This document shows positions 51,025-59,506 of a stretch of 64,000 bases of DNA, in pieces. The position numbers and the translations under genes were made by a program. Position 1 is the stretch's first letter, and each line of letters opens with the position of its first letter. A model generated the notes under the pieces. The model worked only from the letters and a program-made list of their open reading frames with translations, made no database searches and was not told where the DNA came from. The stretch comes from Salinimicrobium tongyeongense (GTDB lineage Bacteria > Bacteroidota > Bacteroidia > Flavobacteriales > Flavobacteriaceae): NCBI RefSeq assembly GCF_026109735.1, contig NZ_CP069620.1, forward strand, positions 620,001 through 684,000, read 5' to 3'.

Positions 51025-52604
51025 TTACCAAAAATAGACTTTGCTTCAGAATAAATTCTATCAAAATTCTCCTTTAGTTCAGCCTGCGAAAATATTCTAT
51101 ATTTCTCAGGAAGCTGTCTTGAAATATTAGGAAGTTTGAACTGGACCTTTTTATCCTCCCCATCCGCATAGGTAATAAACTCTCCCTGCTTTAAACGAAA
51201 AAAGGCATCTGCCCTTATTTTAGGAATTTCCCGTTCCCCGGTAGTAATACGGGTATCAAAATCAAGGCTGTATCCTCGGTTGATACTGGTAGTTTCTTTT
51301 TTCACTATTTCGAAGAAGCGTTCATAATATTTAGCCGTGTCTGGATCATTCACCTTCCCGAAAAATTGATAGGAAAGGTTACTTAAAATCGCTTTACTCG
51401 CTTTATCACCATACATCATATCGTTTTGAATCTTGTCCTGCATTACGTAAATGGTCGCTATATCGTAACTTCTCAAGGTAGCCGGAATGCGATGCATATT
51501 TAATAACCGAATGGTTGGTGCTTCTTCCATCAACAAGAAAGACGGCTTAGAATTGCGCACACTCATTTGTTTAATAACCGTATGGATAATCGCGGCAATA
51601 ACAGGAGAATAGGAGGTTTCAAATTTAGGATTGTTCACGACTGAGATCACAGCAGGATTTTCCGGATTATTGATATTTAATGGCACTTCATCTGCAGACA
51701 GGGCCATAAAAATATTTTGAGTGCTTATGCGTTTCAGAGCATTGGCCAGAGTACTTTTCACTCCAGCAGTCTGTCTTTCAGAATCTTTGCCGCTAATAAA
51801 CGCATCTGCCATTGCCCTGGATGTCGTGTTGGTCTCTAAAAATTTTATCAGACTATCGGTATCCAAAAATTGGTAAATAGCGATTAAATGGGGTAAAGTG
51901 CAAAAGTTAGGATAGGATGTTTTCAGTTTCCAGATCATTCCACCAATCAATCCTTCAGCTGCATCATTAAAAAATTTAGAGGTTCCTGTAGTTCCCGATT
52001 CCCGCTGTTCCAGAAGATTTTCAATAAGTACCCGGGAAATCTCATTCACACTTTCTTCGTTTTCGAGATATCGGGGTGCAATAGGATTTACCCTATGGAT
52101 GATTTTATCAAATGAGATAATTTTAAAGGGAATATCCAAATTTTTAAATAGCGGGTAGGCCATTTCGGTAAGTTCAAAATCTTTGTAGTCGTGAATAACC
52201 CCACAGAAGTTATGTTTCTGGAAATGTTTTAAAAATCCATAAACTACGCTTTCAGTCTTTCCACTTCCAGCAGATCCGATGATAGATGCTCCCCGTTTAA
52301 TGTTTTCAATTCTAAAAGTTTTTTTATCTGTTTTAAAGGTTACCCGATATTTTTCAGAGATGGTTTGCATTAAATCAGGTTTATGCAGAAAAACGTAAAA
52401 TATCGTGTTGACCAAAAATAAAGGACAGCCTAAATAAAGTAGTGCTTTTATCGCATTATGAGGATAATATATATAGGCTAGTATTCCAAAGAGCAGCACG
52501 ATGTTTATTAAAAAGGCATACTTTGATAACCGATACAGTCCATAAAATACTGAAGTTGTCAAAACGATCATTAAAAGTATGTGTAGTGGATTGGCTAGTT
52601 GCAT
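51021..52604 (-). CDS. Type IV coupling ATPase (VirD4/TraG-like, MobC type)
   Basis: 527-residue protein that brings the relaxase-DNA complex to the secretion channel. Three N-terminal membrane helices (about 8-28, 31-48, 54-74), Walker A IIGSAGSGKTES (108-119), and the Walker B region FLLMEEAPTIRL (about 355). The conserved tail region FFGKVNDPDTAKYYERFF fits Bacteroidetes coupling proteins. It follows the relaxase gene by 13 bases. Confidence 0.9.
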   Translation of the reverse strand: MQLANPLHILLMIVLTTSVFYGLYRLSKYAFLINIVLLFGILAYIYYPHNAIKALLYLGCPLFLVNTIFYVFLHKPDLMQTISEKYRVTFKTDKKTFRIENIKRGASIIGSAGSGKTESVVYGFLKHFQKHNFCGVIHDYKDFELTEMAYPLFKNLDIPFKIISFDKIIHRVNPIAPRYLENEESVNEISRVLIENLLEQRESGTTGTSKFFNDAAEGLIGGMIWKLKTSYPNFCTLPHLIAIYQFLDTDSLIKFLETNTTSRAMADAFISGKDSERQTAGVKSTLANALKRISTQNIFMALSADEVPLNINNPENPAVISVVNNPKFETSYSPVIAAIIHTVIKQMSVRNSKPSFLLMEEAPTIRLLNMHRIPATLRSYDIATIYVMQDKIQNDMMYGDKASKAILSNLSYQFFGKVNDPDTAKYYERFFEIVKKETTSINRGYSLDFDTRITTGEREIPKIRADAFFRLKQGEFITYADGEDKKVQFKLPNISRQLPEKYRIFSQAELKENFDRIYSEAKSIFGK

Positions 52605-52617
52605 TAGACTTTTCCCT

Positions 52618-53670
52618 TTAGATACCTATTGAACTTGATTTTATAGCGATGTCCACACCACGTCTTAAGCGATTGAAAACTTTCATCGCCAGTTGTGCCT
52701 GCGTAACCGGAATACTTGGTAACATTGGAACATTACTTTCCTTTATCACTTTAAAGGCGATGGTTCTTTCATTGATAGGCAGTTTCATCAGGGAAGCAAA
52801 ATAGTTTTTAGGGGTTTTGATAAAATCCTTTCGAGCCTGGTAGGTCTCGGCAAAGTTTCTTTGATAGCCAAAACTCCTGTCAAAGGTCTTTTCTGCCCGG
52901 TCGAAAAACAGATCCCGGTCAAAACCCCGTTTTACGTTCTTGCCATGCATCTCTACTTCCGAGGCCTTATGCTTGCTCCCCGGTGAAAGGCTGAAGGTGT
53001 TGGATGCGTCCTTTCTGCTCACGATGATATGGATATGGCTTTGATTTCCTGCCTTTGGCATCCCCTGAACAATTCGCTTCCCGTCCTGTTGGTGGGGTGC
53101 CTCCTTTTCCAAGCGGTCAATTTTATTCTGCAATAGTTTCATAATGCCTTCAGCTCGCCCTTCTTTAATGTTTCTGATTTCGGTTTTGAGCTGCAATATT
53201 TTTGTAGCAAAGGGTTGGTTTTCTCTAATCTGCCAATCCGTTCCCTTAAACGTTCGTTGGTGTTCTATTTTTGCATAATATTTTATATCATCGATAGTAA
53301 TTGGTCTTCCGTTGATTTCACGATTGAAGGATGCCACATAGTCCTTCATCAGTTCACGGGTGTATCTTTTTAGATCCTCGCTATTGTTCTGTAACCGGTT
53401 TAGTTCATATTTGGAAGGGCTGACCGTGATTGAATAGAATTTCGGTTCCGTCTTTTTAAGTTTGGCACCATTTCCATCAATTTCCTTTACGACTTCATCC
53501 GCTGATATTTCGTCATCATACTGATTAAAAAAATGTTCTATACCTTTCTTGCCAGTAGGCAGTATTCCCTGTTCCAAACCTTGGTTTTCTTTCTCCAGGT
53601 AGTTCACAAAATCCGCTGAACTTTGTGAGTAATTGTTCCCTAATTTCTGAGGTGTAATGGTAATGTACAT
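52618..53670 (-). CDS. MobB/BmgA-type relaxase
   Basis: 350-residue relaxase that nicks oriT and stays bound to the transferred strand. The metal-binding HxH is seen in NQSHIHIIVSRKDASNTFSL (H211, H213 by count), the N-terminus MYITITPQKLGNN is typical, and the C-terminus has the TYQARKDFIKTPKNYFASL block of the family. Which Tyr acts as nucleophile is not certain. It is co-transcribed with the BfmA-like gene (11 bases apart) and the coupling ATPase. Confidence 0.88.
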   Translation of the reverse strand: MYITITPQKLGNNYSQSSADFVNYLEKENQGLEQGILPTGKKGIEHFFNQYDDEISADEVVKEIDGNGAKLKKTEPKFYSITVSPSKYELNRLQNNSEDLKRYTRELMKDYVASFNREINGRPITIDDIKYYAKIEHQRTFKGTDWQIRENQPFATKILQLKTEIRNIKEGRAEGIMKLLQNKIDRLEKEAPHQQDGKRIVQGMPKAGNQSHIHIIVSRKDASNTFSLSPGSKHKASEVEMHGKNVKRGFDRDLFFDRAEKTFDRSFGYQRNFAETYQARKDFIKTPKNYFASLMKLPINERTIAFKVIKESNVPMLPSIPVTQAQLAMKVFNRLRRGVDIAIKSSSIGI

Positions 53671-53681
53671 AGCACCAAAAT

Positions 53682-54083
53682 TTACAGATCGTTGTTCCCG
53701 TTTAGCTTTTCTCGAAAGCCTGCCTCGCCGGCAGGCGGTCGTACTTCACTCTTCTCTTCAATGATTTTCTTTTCCAAAATCAAGGGTTTCTTTTTGGGCT
53801 CCTCGGTCTGGAAAAGGGATTCCAACATTGCCACGGTGGGTTTGGTCTGGCTCTTTTCCATATCCCTCATTATGGCAATTACTGCATTGATACGTTTCTT
53901 TAGGGAAGCTTCGATTGTCCTTCCCGTAGGCCCTAGTTTTTCCTTTGGGGAAATCTCGTTGTAGAAGAAAAAATCGAGCATTGTTGCCATTGCTTCGGTG
54001 TGCGATTTGAAGTGTGTTCGTGAAAATTCCTGAAAACGTTTTGCCGTTTCCTTTTTGAACCTAATGCCGATAAATGAGTCCAT
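53682..54083 (-). CDS. BfmA/BtgA-family mobilization accessory protein
   Basis: 133-residue protein; the N-terminus (SFIGIRFKKETAKRFQEFSR) and the helical middle (INAVIAIMRDMEKSQTKPTV) match the BfmA/BtgA family, which assists the relaxase at oriT. A candidate oriT lies just upstream. The C-terminal coding part contains a strong GC-rich hairpin (53716-53734), coding RPPAGEAGF, which looks like an inserted repeat and shifts composition there. First gene of the leftward mob operon. Confidence 0.85.
   Translation of the reverse strand: MDSFIGIRFKKETAKRFQEFSRTHFKSHTEAMATMLDFFFYNEISPKEKLGPTGRTIEASLKKRINAVIAIMRDMEKSQTKPTVAMLESLFQTEEPKKKPLILEKKIIEEKSEVRPPAGEAGFREKLNGNNDL
53716..53734. repeat. GC-rich REP-like palindrome inside the BfmA-like gene
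   Basis: GCCTGCC-TCGCC-GGCAGGC forms a 7-base stem with a 5-base loop within coding DNA that is otherwise AT-rich. It resembles the short GC-rich palindromic repeats scattered through flavobacterial genomes; the resemblance is from memory. Confidence 0.5.
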
Positions 54084-54203
54084 AATCCGCCGATTTGTCG
54101 CAAATCCTTCCCTAAAAATGGGCGTTTATAGGGCATTTGTCGCAAATTGTAGAAGGTTGGAAATTTTATATTTTTTCAAGTTGCTGAATATCAGCATTTT
54201 GAA

Positions 54204-54276
54204 AACGAAAAGGAGTGCTTAACATCGCATTGCGTGTTACCCTCTTGCTACTCCTTTTCGTTCGCCACAGGCGAAC
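54204..54276. other. Candidate origin of transfer (oriT)
   Basis: Upstream of the mob operon. AACGAAAAGGAGT (54204-54216) and its exact reverse complement (54250-54262) form a 13-base inverted repeat around a 33-base centre that holds a smaller pair TAACA/TGTTA. Overlapping its right arm is a tight hairpin GTTCGCC-ACA-GGCGAAC (54260-54276). Position next to relaxase genes and nested repeats are what oriT sites show; the nick site is not identified. Confidence 0.5.
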
Positions 54277-54463
54277 AAAAATTCCGTACAATTTGGTCAA
54301 AAGCCAATTGCCAGTTCCAGGGAAATAATTTCCTGTTATGTATTTTTTGATGGGTACGGTTATCGGCGAAAGTCAAAAAATGGATAACCCTACGTAAAAT
54401 TAAACGCTGAATTTCAGCGAGATAAATATACTGATTTTTCTTCACTTGAAATTATTTGAACGG

Positions 54464-54490
54464 AAAAACACCTCCAAAAATTTAGAGGTG
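54464..54490 (-). terminator. Terminator of the RadC/small-ORF unit
   Basis: On the minus strand CACCTC and GAGGTG form a stem (54469-54474 / 54485-54490) followed by five T (54464-54468). It would end leftward transcription from the SSB/RadC side before the candidate oriT. Confidence 0.7.
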
Positions 54491-54568
54491 CTTTACTGCA
54501 AATTTCAGAAAATCAGATGTTGAATATCACAGGATAGAAGTACAATTTTGTAGTGCTTCCCTTCGACT

Positions 54569-54733
54569 TCACTCAGGACAGGCTTCCTCTACCATCATCT
54601 CAAAACAGGTATAATTTTCTCTAAGGTACTTGCTCATATCATCCCCTAATTTTCGTTTCACATCCTTTTTGGAATTCTCCAAAAGTCGGTTTTGGGCTTC
54701 TTCGGTCAGGTCTGAAAAATTAAGATAAATCAT
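54569..54733 (-). CDS. Small hypothetical protein after the RadC-like gene
   Basis: 54-residue product (MIYLNFSDLTEEAQNRLLEN ... ENYTCFEMMVEEACPE), acidic and helical, starting 11 bases after the RadC-like stop and ending before a terminator. Spacing and protein-like composition support it as real. Its 3' end runs into CTTCGACTTCACTCAGGACA (54561-54580), which looks like a short dispersed repeat common in Bacteroidetes, so the original C-terminus may have been altered. Confidence 0.6.
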   Translation of the reverse strand: MIYLNFSDLTEEAQNRLLENSKKDVKRKLGDDMSKYLRENYTCFEMMVEEACPE

Positions 54734-54744
54734 AAGCTTTGCAT

Positions 54745-55194
54745 TTAAAGCATTCCTTCATCTGCAAAACTGAAATAATTTCCATCAGGTGTCAGGATCA
54801 AATGATCCAATACCTTTATATCAAATAATTCCCCTGCCTTCTTAATTTTTTGGGTCAGGCGTTTATCCGGTTCACTCGGTCTCAAGGTTCCGCTCGGATG
54901 GTTGTGAGCAAGGATTACAGCCGTGGTAAGGCTTTTGAGTACTACGGCAAATACGATCCTTAAGTCTACCAAGGTGCCGGTAATCCCTCCGGTGGATACC
55001 TGATAAATACCTTTTACTTTATTGGCATTGTTCAGCAACATTATTTTAAAGGTTTCGTGCAGTTCGATACTGTTTTTGTCCCATTGTCCATAAAGGAGTT
55101 CGGCTGCATTTTGAGAGGAATTTATTTTTGGAAGCTGATTTATTTTAAGGCTTCCACTATAACTTATCGCTATTTCGTTAACTTTGATTTCCAT
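54745..55194 (-). CDS. RadC-family JAB-domain protein
   Basis: 149-residue protein with the JAB/MPN metal site: HNHPSG (H97, H99, S101) and a downstream Asp (D110 in PSEPD); the upstream Glu lies in ELHETFKIMLLN (about 45-48). Element-borne RadC-like proteins of this length lack the N-terminal HhH domain of chromosomal RadC, as here. A role in DNA processing after transfer is likely but unproven. Confidence 0.9.
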   Translation of the reverse strand: MEIKVNEIAISYSGSLKINQLPKINSSQNAAELLYGQWDKNSIELHETFKIMLLNNANKVKGIYQVSTGGITGTLVDLRIVFAVVLKSLTTAVILAHNHPSGTLRPSEPDKRLTQKIKKAGELFDIKVLDHLILTPDGNYFSFADEGML

Positions 55195-55221
55195 TATGAT
55201 CTGATTTGAAGGTGAATAATG

Positions 55222-55257
55222 AAAGAGGGCGCAACTTTCGAGAGGAACGCCCTCTTT
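55222..55257 (-). terminator. Stem-loop between the SSB and RadC-like genes
   Basis: AAAGAGGGCG (55222-55231) pairs exactly with CGCCCTCTTT (55248-55257); a 16-base loop lies between. It starts 10 bases after the ssb stop codon on the minus strand and is probably its terminator or an attenuator. Confidence 0.65.
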
Positions 55258-55266
55258 GTTTTTAAT

Positions 55267-55623
55267 TTACTCGGCTGAAGTATGGCCGTTCTTTACGCCT
55301 AACAAGAGGATCTCATTGGCTTCCACCTCGGTAACATAGCGTTTAATGCCGTCATTATCCTCGTAACTACGGGATTTCAATTTTCCGCTCACTCCAATTT
55401 CCTTACCCTTTCCTGCATACTTCTCAATGATTTCTGCAGTTTTTCCCCAGGCGACTACGGTATGCCATTCCGTATTTTGCACTTTTTCGCCTTTGTCGTT
55501 TTTGTAATACTCATTTGTGGCAAGTGAAAAACGGGCTACTTTTTTACCGTTCTCAAGGTTTGTAATGGTTGGTTCCTGACCAACATTTCCAATTAGCTGT
55601 ACGTGATTTTTGATAGTACTCAT
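55267..55623 (-). CDS. ssb: Single-stranded DNA-binding protein
   Basis: 118-residue OB-fold protein (NHVQLIGNVGQEPTITNLEN, then WHTVVAWGKTAEIIEKYAGKG and VTEVEANEILLL). It protects the single strand that enters a recipient. It lacks the acidic DDIPF-type tail of chromosomal SSBs, ending GVKNGHTSAE, which is common in element-borne copies and suggests a narrower set of partners. Confidence 0.95.
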   Translation of the reverse strand: MSTIKNHVQLIGNVGQEPTITNLENGKKVARFSLATNEYYKNDKGEKVQNTEWHTVVAWGKTAEIIEKYAGKGKEIGVSGKLKSRSYEDNDGIKRYVTEVEANEILLLGVKNGHTSAE

Positions 55624-55633
55624 AATAAAAGAA

Positions 55634-55780
55634 TTAAAGATTAATTAATAGACTACCTGAACCCTTCAGGCAGTTTTCGTTTATATTTTTTTGAAGTGAT
55701 TTACTTATTGTATCCTGAGCGTTTTCCTCTTTTTGTTTTTTTGGCCCCGCTTCCTTTTTGATGTTTTTGTACGATTTCAT
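55634..55780 (-). CDS. Very small basic protein upstream of ssb
   Basis: 48-residue frame (MKSYKNIKKEAGPKKQKEEN ...) on the same strand, ending 10 bases before the ssb start. Lys-rich and polar. The start resembles that of the divergent frame at 55990 (K-YK-x-EAGP), the source of a 14-base inverted repeat. Expression is plausible by position; no family recognised. Confidence 0.4.
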   Translation of the reverse strand: MKSYKNIKKEAGPKKQKEENAQDTISKSLQKNINENCLKGSGSLLINL

Positions 55781-56020
55781 AATGTTCATTTTAGATTTAC
55801 TTCCCGTAGTGCCGTCGCTGTTACCTTTTTTTGTTGCTTATACGTTTTCAATATTTGGAATTGATAAGGACTTATAAAAAGGAGGTACGACTGGCTTATG
55901 CAGTCCGTTCAACTTTCAAATGTTGGTATTTTGCTTACAAAAAAAAGGAAGGGACAGTGACGGCGCGGAAGTTGGTCTAAAGTCCTTATGTGAAGTACAA
56001 AACATTGGAAGCGGGGCCAA
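55741..56020. repeat. Structured region with outer and interleaved inverted repeats
   Basis: Three repeat pairs: outer TTGGCCCCGCTTCC (55741-55754) with its complement at 56007-56020; GCCGTCGCTGT (55811-55821) with ACAGTGACGGC (55954-55964, one mismatch); and ATAAGGACTT (55864-55873) with AAGTCCTTAT (55980-55989). The two inner pairs cross each other, so as RNA they could form a pseudoknot-like fold. Likely a structured RNA, replication origin or remnant of an inserted element. Confidence 0.55.
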
Positions 56021-56211
56021 ATGCAAGGATGGATATCCGATTAAGCGGACTCCATTTCCGATTTTGTAGTGAGAATGTAGCATTTCGTTTCGACGTAGCA
56101 GAACGATTAGCGAAATGGAAAGGAAAAATTGGGGATGGTGTCCAAGATCTATTTAGGAAAGCTCTTTGCCCGAAATGCAGCTTTTCGCGAAATAGAGCGG
56201 CAATGTGCTGA
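55990..56211 (+). CDS. Doubtful small frame next to the structured region
   Basis: 73-residue frame from a GTG (KYKTLEAGPNARMDIRLSGL ... LCPKCSFSRNRAAMC). The N-terminus resembles that of the 48-residue protein at 55634-55780. The rest overlaps small inverted repeats (CATTTCG ... CGAAATG), so it may be repeat DNA that happens to stay open. Listed for completeness. Confidence 0.25.
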   Translation: MKYKTLEAGPNARMDIRLSGLHFRFCSENVAFRFDVAERLAKWKGKIGDGVQDLFRKALCPKCSFSRNRAAMC

Positions 56212-56407
56212 CCGGGTTATGGAAATAGATTATCCTTAAAAGTAGGATTTAAAGCGGACTTGACTTCAAAGAATGTACATGTGAATGAAATTAGCCGCTT
56301 CCCGGTTTTCCACAGAAAGGATTAACTTCAGAACCAAACCTCAATCTATCAAAAATAAAAAATCCCGAAATTTTACTTTCGGGATTTTTAAAAATTACTC
56401 TTGAGTA
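56212..56407. other. Spacer with terminator before the copper operon end
   Basis: About 196 bases with no supported gene apart from the terminator at 56358-56389. With 55781-55989 this makes an extended patch lacking clear protein genes between the element core and the copper module. Confidence 0.45.
56358..56389 (-). terminator. Bidirectional terminator after the CusA-like gene
   Basis: AAAAATCCCGAAA (56358-56370) pairs exactly with TTTCGGGATTTTT (56377-56389) around a 6-base loop, giving T-runs on both strands. It lies 19 bases past the stop codon of the leftward pump gene. Confidence 0.85.
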
Positions 56408-59400
56408 TTAAAGTTTCTTAGTAACAAGATCATACACACAAGGGATTACGACCAGGTTCAGAATGGTTGCCGAGAGTAACCCCCCAAGTATCACCACAGC
56501 CATCGGGCTCTGGATCTCACTTCCCGGTTCCCCTCCTTTTAAAGCTAATGGAATAAGTGCCAGACCTGTAGTGAAGGCTGTCATTAGGATCGGATTTAAC
56601 CGGTCCAATGCGCCCGATTTGATCAATTCAAAACCTCTTAAGCCTTCCTGCCGTAAGTCTTCGTATCTGGACACCAGTAGGATTCCGTTTCGAGTAGCAA
56701 TCCCAAAGAGACTAATGAAACCGATAGTCGAAGCTATGCTCACAATTCCCGATGTAAAGTACACGATAAGGATTCCCCCGATCAATGCCAGCGGCAGATT
56801 GATAAGGACGATAAAAGCCAGTTTGACATTCTTAAATTCAAAATACAGCAACAGGAAAATTACCAGGATCGCCAAAACAGCTGAAATCATCAGCATCTGT
56901 GAGGCTCTGGATTCACTTTCGAATTGTCCGCCGTATTCAACCCTGTAACCTTCCGGAATATCTACGGAAGAATTTACGGTTTCCCTGATCTTTTCTACCG
57001 CGCTTCGCAGATCCCGTCCCTGCACATTGGCAGCTACAACGATCTTACGCTGTACATCTTCCCTGCTAATGGTATTGGGGCTGCTTACAGAGGAAACTGT
57101 GGCAAGCTGTTCCAATGGCACCTGTGAGCCGTTCGGAAGTCCTATTAAAGCAGTTTTAATATTCTCAATACTGTTTCTGAACTCCTCACCATATCTCACC
57201 ACAAGGTCAAAGTATTTTTGACCTTCATAGATCTCCCCTACCTCGTGGCCGGCAAAGGCAACATCCACCTGTTCCATTAATTCGCCGACAGTCATGCCGT
57301 AAGCAGAGAGGATCTGGCGTTTTGGCGTGATCTTGATCTGCGGCACCTCGATCTGCTGATCAACCGCTACATCGGCAAGTCCGTTGATGGGGCTTATACT
57401 TTGCTCCACGTCTGTTCCAATTTCATAAAGCTGTTGCAGATCGGGTCCGAATATTTTGATCGCAATATTTGCCCGGGTTCCAGAAAGCATATGGTCGATT
57501 CGGTGAGCAATGGGTTGCCCTAAAGTGATATTTACTCCGGGCACCATACTCAGTTTTCCCCTTACCTCTTCAAAGAATTCTTCCTTCGATTTTTCTTCCA
57601 GTGTAAAAGGCACATCGATCTCGGCGGCATTTACCCCCTGGGCATGCTCATCCAATTCGGCCCTACCTGTCCTTCGGGTCACCACATCAACTTCGGGCAT
57701 TTCGAGTAACAGCTGTTCTACCTGTCTTCCTGTCTTGTTGCTTTCTTCCAGGGACATTGCCGGAGGACCAACTACGCTGATCACCAGGGAACCTTCATTA
57801 AATTCCGGAAGGAAACTTCTCCCCAGCTGTGTGAAAAGGGCGATACTCAGTAAAAAAGCGATTACAGTTACTCCAATCACCGTTTTAGGGATCTTCAGTG
57901 CTCGGTTGAGAGTTGCGGCGTAACGCTGCTGTAACCATCTTTCAACTTTGGTTCCCTGAGCCTGCTTCTTCAGCATTTTTTCATCTTTTAAAAGATAAGA
58001 ACATAACACCGGAGTAACAGTAACTGCAACCACCAATGAGGTCAAAACTGAAGTGATAAAAGCAATTCCAAGTGGCTTCAGCAATCTGCCTTCCATTCCG
58101 CCAAGGAAAAACAACGGAATGAATGATACGATGATGATGAGCGTAGCAATGATAATCGAACTTCTTATTTCCACCGAAGCGTCCCTGACCACCGTAATAA
58201 CAGATTGTCTTTCCGCTTCCGGTTTTCGAACATTCTCCCGCAGGCGTTTATAAACGTTCTCCACATCAATAATGGCGTCATCTACCAGTGCACCAATGGC
58301 AATAGCCATACCTCCCAGGCTCATCGTATTAATAGTGTACCCCAGCCATTTTAAAATGATTATGGACACCAGTAAGGAAATTGGGATGGCCAGCAGTGAA
58401 ATAAAGGTGGTACGCCAGTTCATAAGAAAAATGAACAGCACGATAACCACAAAAAAGGCACCTTCGAGCAGGGTCATATTAAGGTTGCTAATCGAAGCAT
58501 CAATAAAATCGGCCTGGCGGAAGATCTGACTTTTGATCTCGACACTTTTCGGCAAACTTGTTTCCAGTTCGGCGATGGCCTCATCCAACCTTTCGGTAAG
58601 TTCCAGCGTATTTACATCGGGCTGCTTGGAAATAGTCAGGATAACTGCCGGTTTTGCGTTTAGGGAACCATCCCCGATCTTATCGGCAGCACCTATCTGC
58701 ACTTCAGCAACATCTTTTATCTTGATGCTCTGCCCGTTGACCTGTTTGACTACAGCTTGCTCCAGGTCTTCCACGGCGTAAGCTCTGCCGCTACCTTTGA
58801 TGATATATTGATTCCCGTATTGATTCAAAAAACCACCCGGTGCATTCATATTTGCCTCCTGCACTTTTTCAGTCAGTTCGGCAAGGCTAACGTCGTAGTG
58901 CTTCATTTTTGCCGGATCGGCAAAAACCTGGTATTGCTTGTAATCCCCGCCTATCACCACCACGTTTGCAATCCCTCCAATGGCTTTGATCCGTGGTCGA
59001 ATCTGCCAGTCTGAAAGTGTTCTCAGTTCCATTGGGCTCAGACTGTCTGAAGTCACTCCCAAAAGCATTACCTCGCCCATAATAGAAGAAATAGGTGCCA
59101 TGGTCGGAGCGCCTACTCCACCCGGCAGGTTCTCACGCACCATGGGAATCCTTTCACTAACGATCTGTCTTGCTCTGTATATGTCGGTACCCCAGTCAAA
59201 TTCAACCCAAACAATAGAAATTCCCGCAGCTGAAGAAGAACGGATCCTTCTCACATTTGGGGAACCGTTCATCGCGGTTTCGAGCTGGTAAGTCACCAGT
59301 TTCTCTACCTCTTCACTCTCCATACCGTGAGCTTCGGTAAGAATGGTCACTGTAGGTGCTGTAAGGTCTGGGAACACATCCACGTTCATGGTGCGTGCGA

Positions 59401-59488
59401 AGTAGAACCCTGTAACACTAAGCACTACCGCTGCCAAAAGCACAAGAAGGCGGTTGTGAAGTGAAATCGATAATATTTTATTTAACAT
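56408..59488 (-). CDS. CusA-type heavy-metal RND pump (Cu+/Ag+ signature)
   Basis: 1026-residue full-length HME-RND transporter, not fused to a channel. Family hallmarks: MNVDVFPDLTAPTV (about 30), ETAMNGSPNVRRIRSSS, and the membrane motif AIGALVDDAIIDVEN (about 400), which lacks the DFG...DGA of divalent pumps and instead fits the AxGxxxDxAxxxxEN pattern of Cu/Ag exporters. Last gene of a five-gene leftward operon (small His-rich protein, TolC-type channel, His-rich lipoprotein, adaptor, pump) closed by a strong terminator. A multicopper-oxidase remnant nearby agrees with copper. Confidence 0.93.
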   Translation of the reverse strand: MLNKILSISLHNRLLVLLAAVVLSVTGFYFARTMNVDVFPDLTAPTVTILTEAHGMESEEVEKLVTYQLETAMNGSPNVRRIRSSSAAGISIVWVEFDWGTDIYRARQIVSERIPMVRENLPGGVGAPTMAPISSIMGEVMLLGVTSDSLSPMELRTLSDWQIRPRIKAIGGIANVVVIGGDYKQYQVFADPAKMKHYDVSLAELTEKVQEANMNAPGGFLNQYGNQYIIKGSGRAYAVEDLEQAVVKQVNGQSIKIKDVAEVQIGAADKIGDGSLNAKPAVILTISKQPDVNTLELTERLDEAIAELETSLPKSVEIKSQIFRQADFIDASISNLNMTLLEGAFFVVIVLFIFLMNWRTTFISLLAIPISLLVSIIILKWLGYTINTMSLGGMAIAIGALVDDAIIDVENVYKRLRENVRKPEAERQSVITVVRDASVEIRSSIIIATLIIIVSFIPLFFLGGMEGRLLKPLGIAFITSVLTSLVVAVTVTPVLCSYLLKDEKMLKKQAQGTKVERWLQQRYAATLNRALKIPKTVIGVTVIAFLLSIALFTQLGRSFLPEFNEGSLVISVVGPPAMSLEESNKTGRQVEQLLLEMPEVDVVTRRTGRAELDEHAQGVNAAEIDVPFTLEEKSKEEFFEEVRGKLSMVPGVNITLGQPIAHRIDHMLSGTRANIAIKIFGPDLQQLYEIGTDVEQSISPINGLADVAVDQQIEVPQIKITPKRQILSAYGMTVGELMEQVDVAFAGHEVGEIYEGQKYFDLVVRYGEEFRNSIENIKTALIGLPNGSQVPLEQLATVSSVSSPNTISREDVQRKIVVAANVQGRDLRSAVEKIRETVNSSVDIPEGYRVEYGGQFESESRASQMLMISAVLAILVIFLLLYFEFKNVKLAFIVLINLPLALIGGILIVYFTSGIVSIASTIGFISLFGIATRNGILLVSRYEDLRQEGLRGFELIKSGALDRLNPILMTAFTTGLALIPLALKGGEPGSEIQSPMAVVILGGLLSATILNLVVIPCVYDLVTKKL

Positions 59489-59506
59489 CTAATTTTTGTT
59501 TCAGGA

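Noticed and set aside
54248-54445. 65-residue minus-strand frame between the mob and RadC units
   Set aside because: It overlaps the candidate oriT hairpins at its 3' end, has no recognisable domain and no coupling to neighbours.
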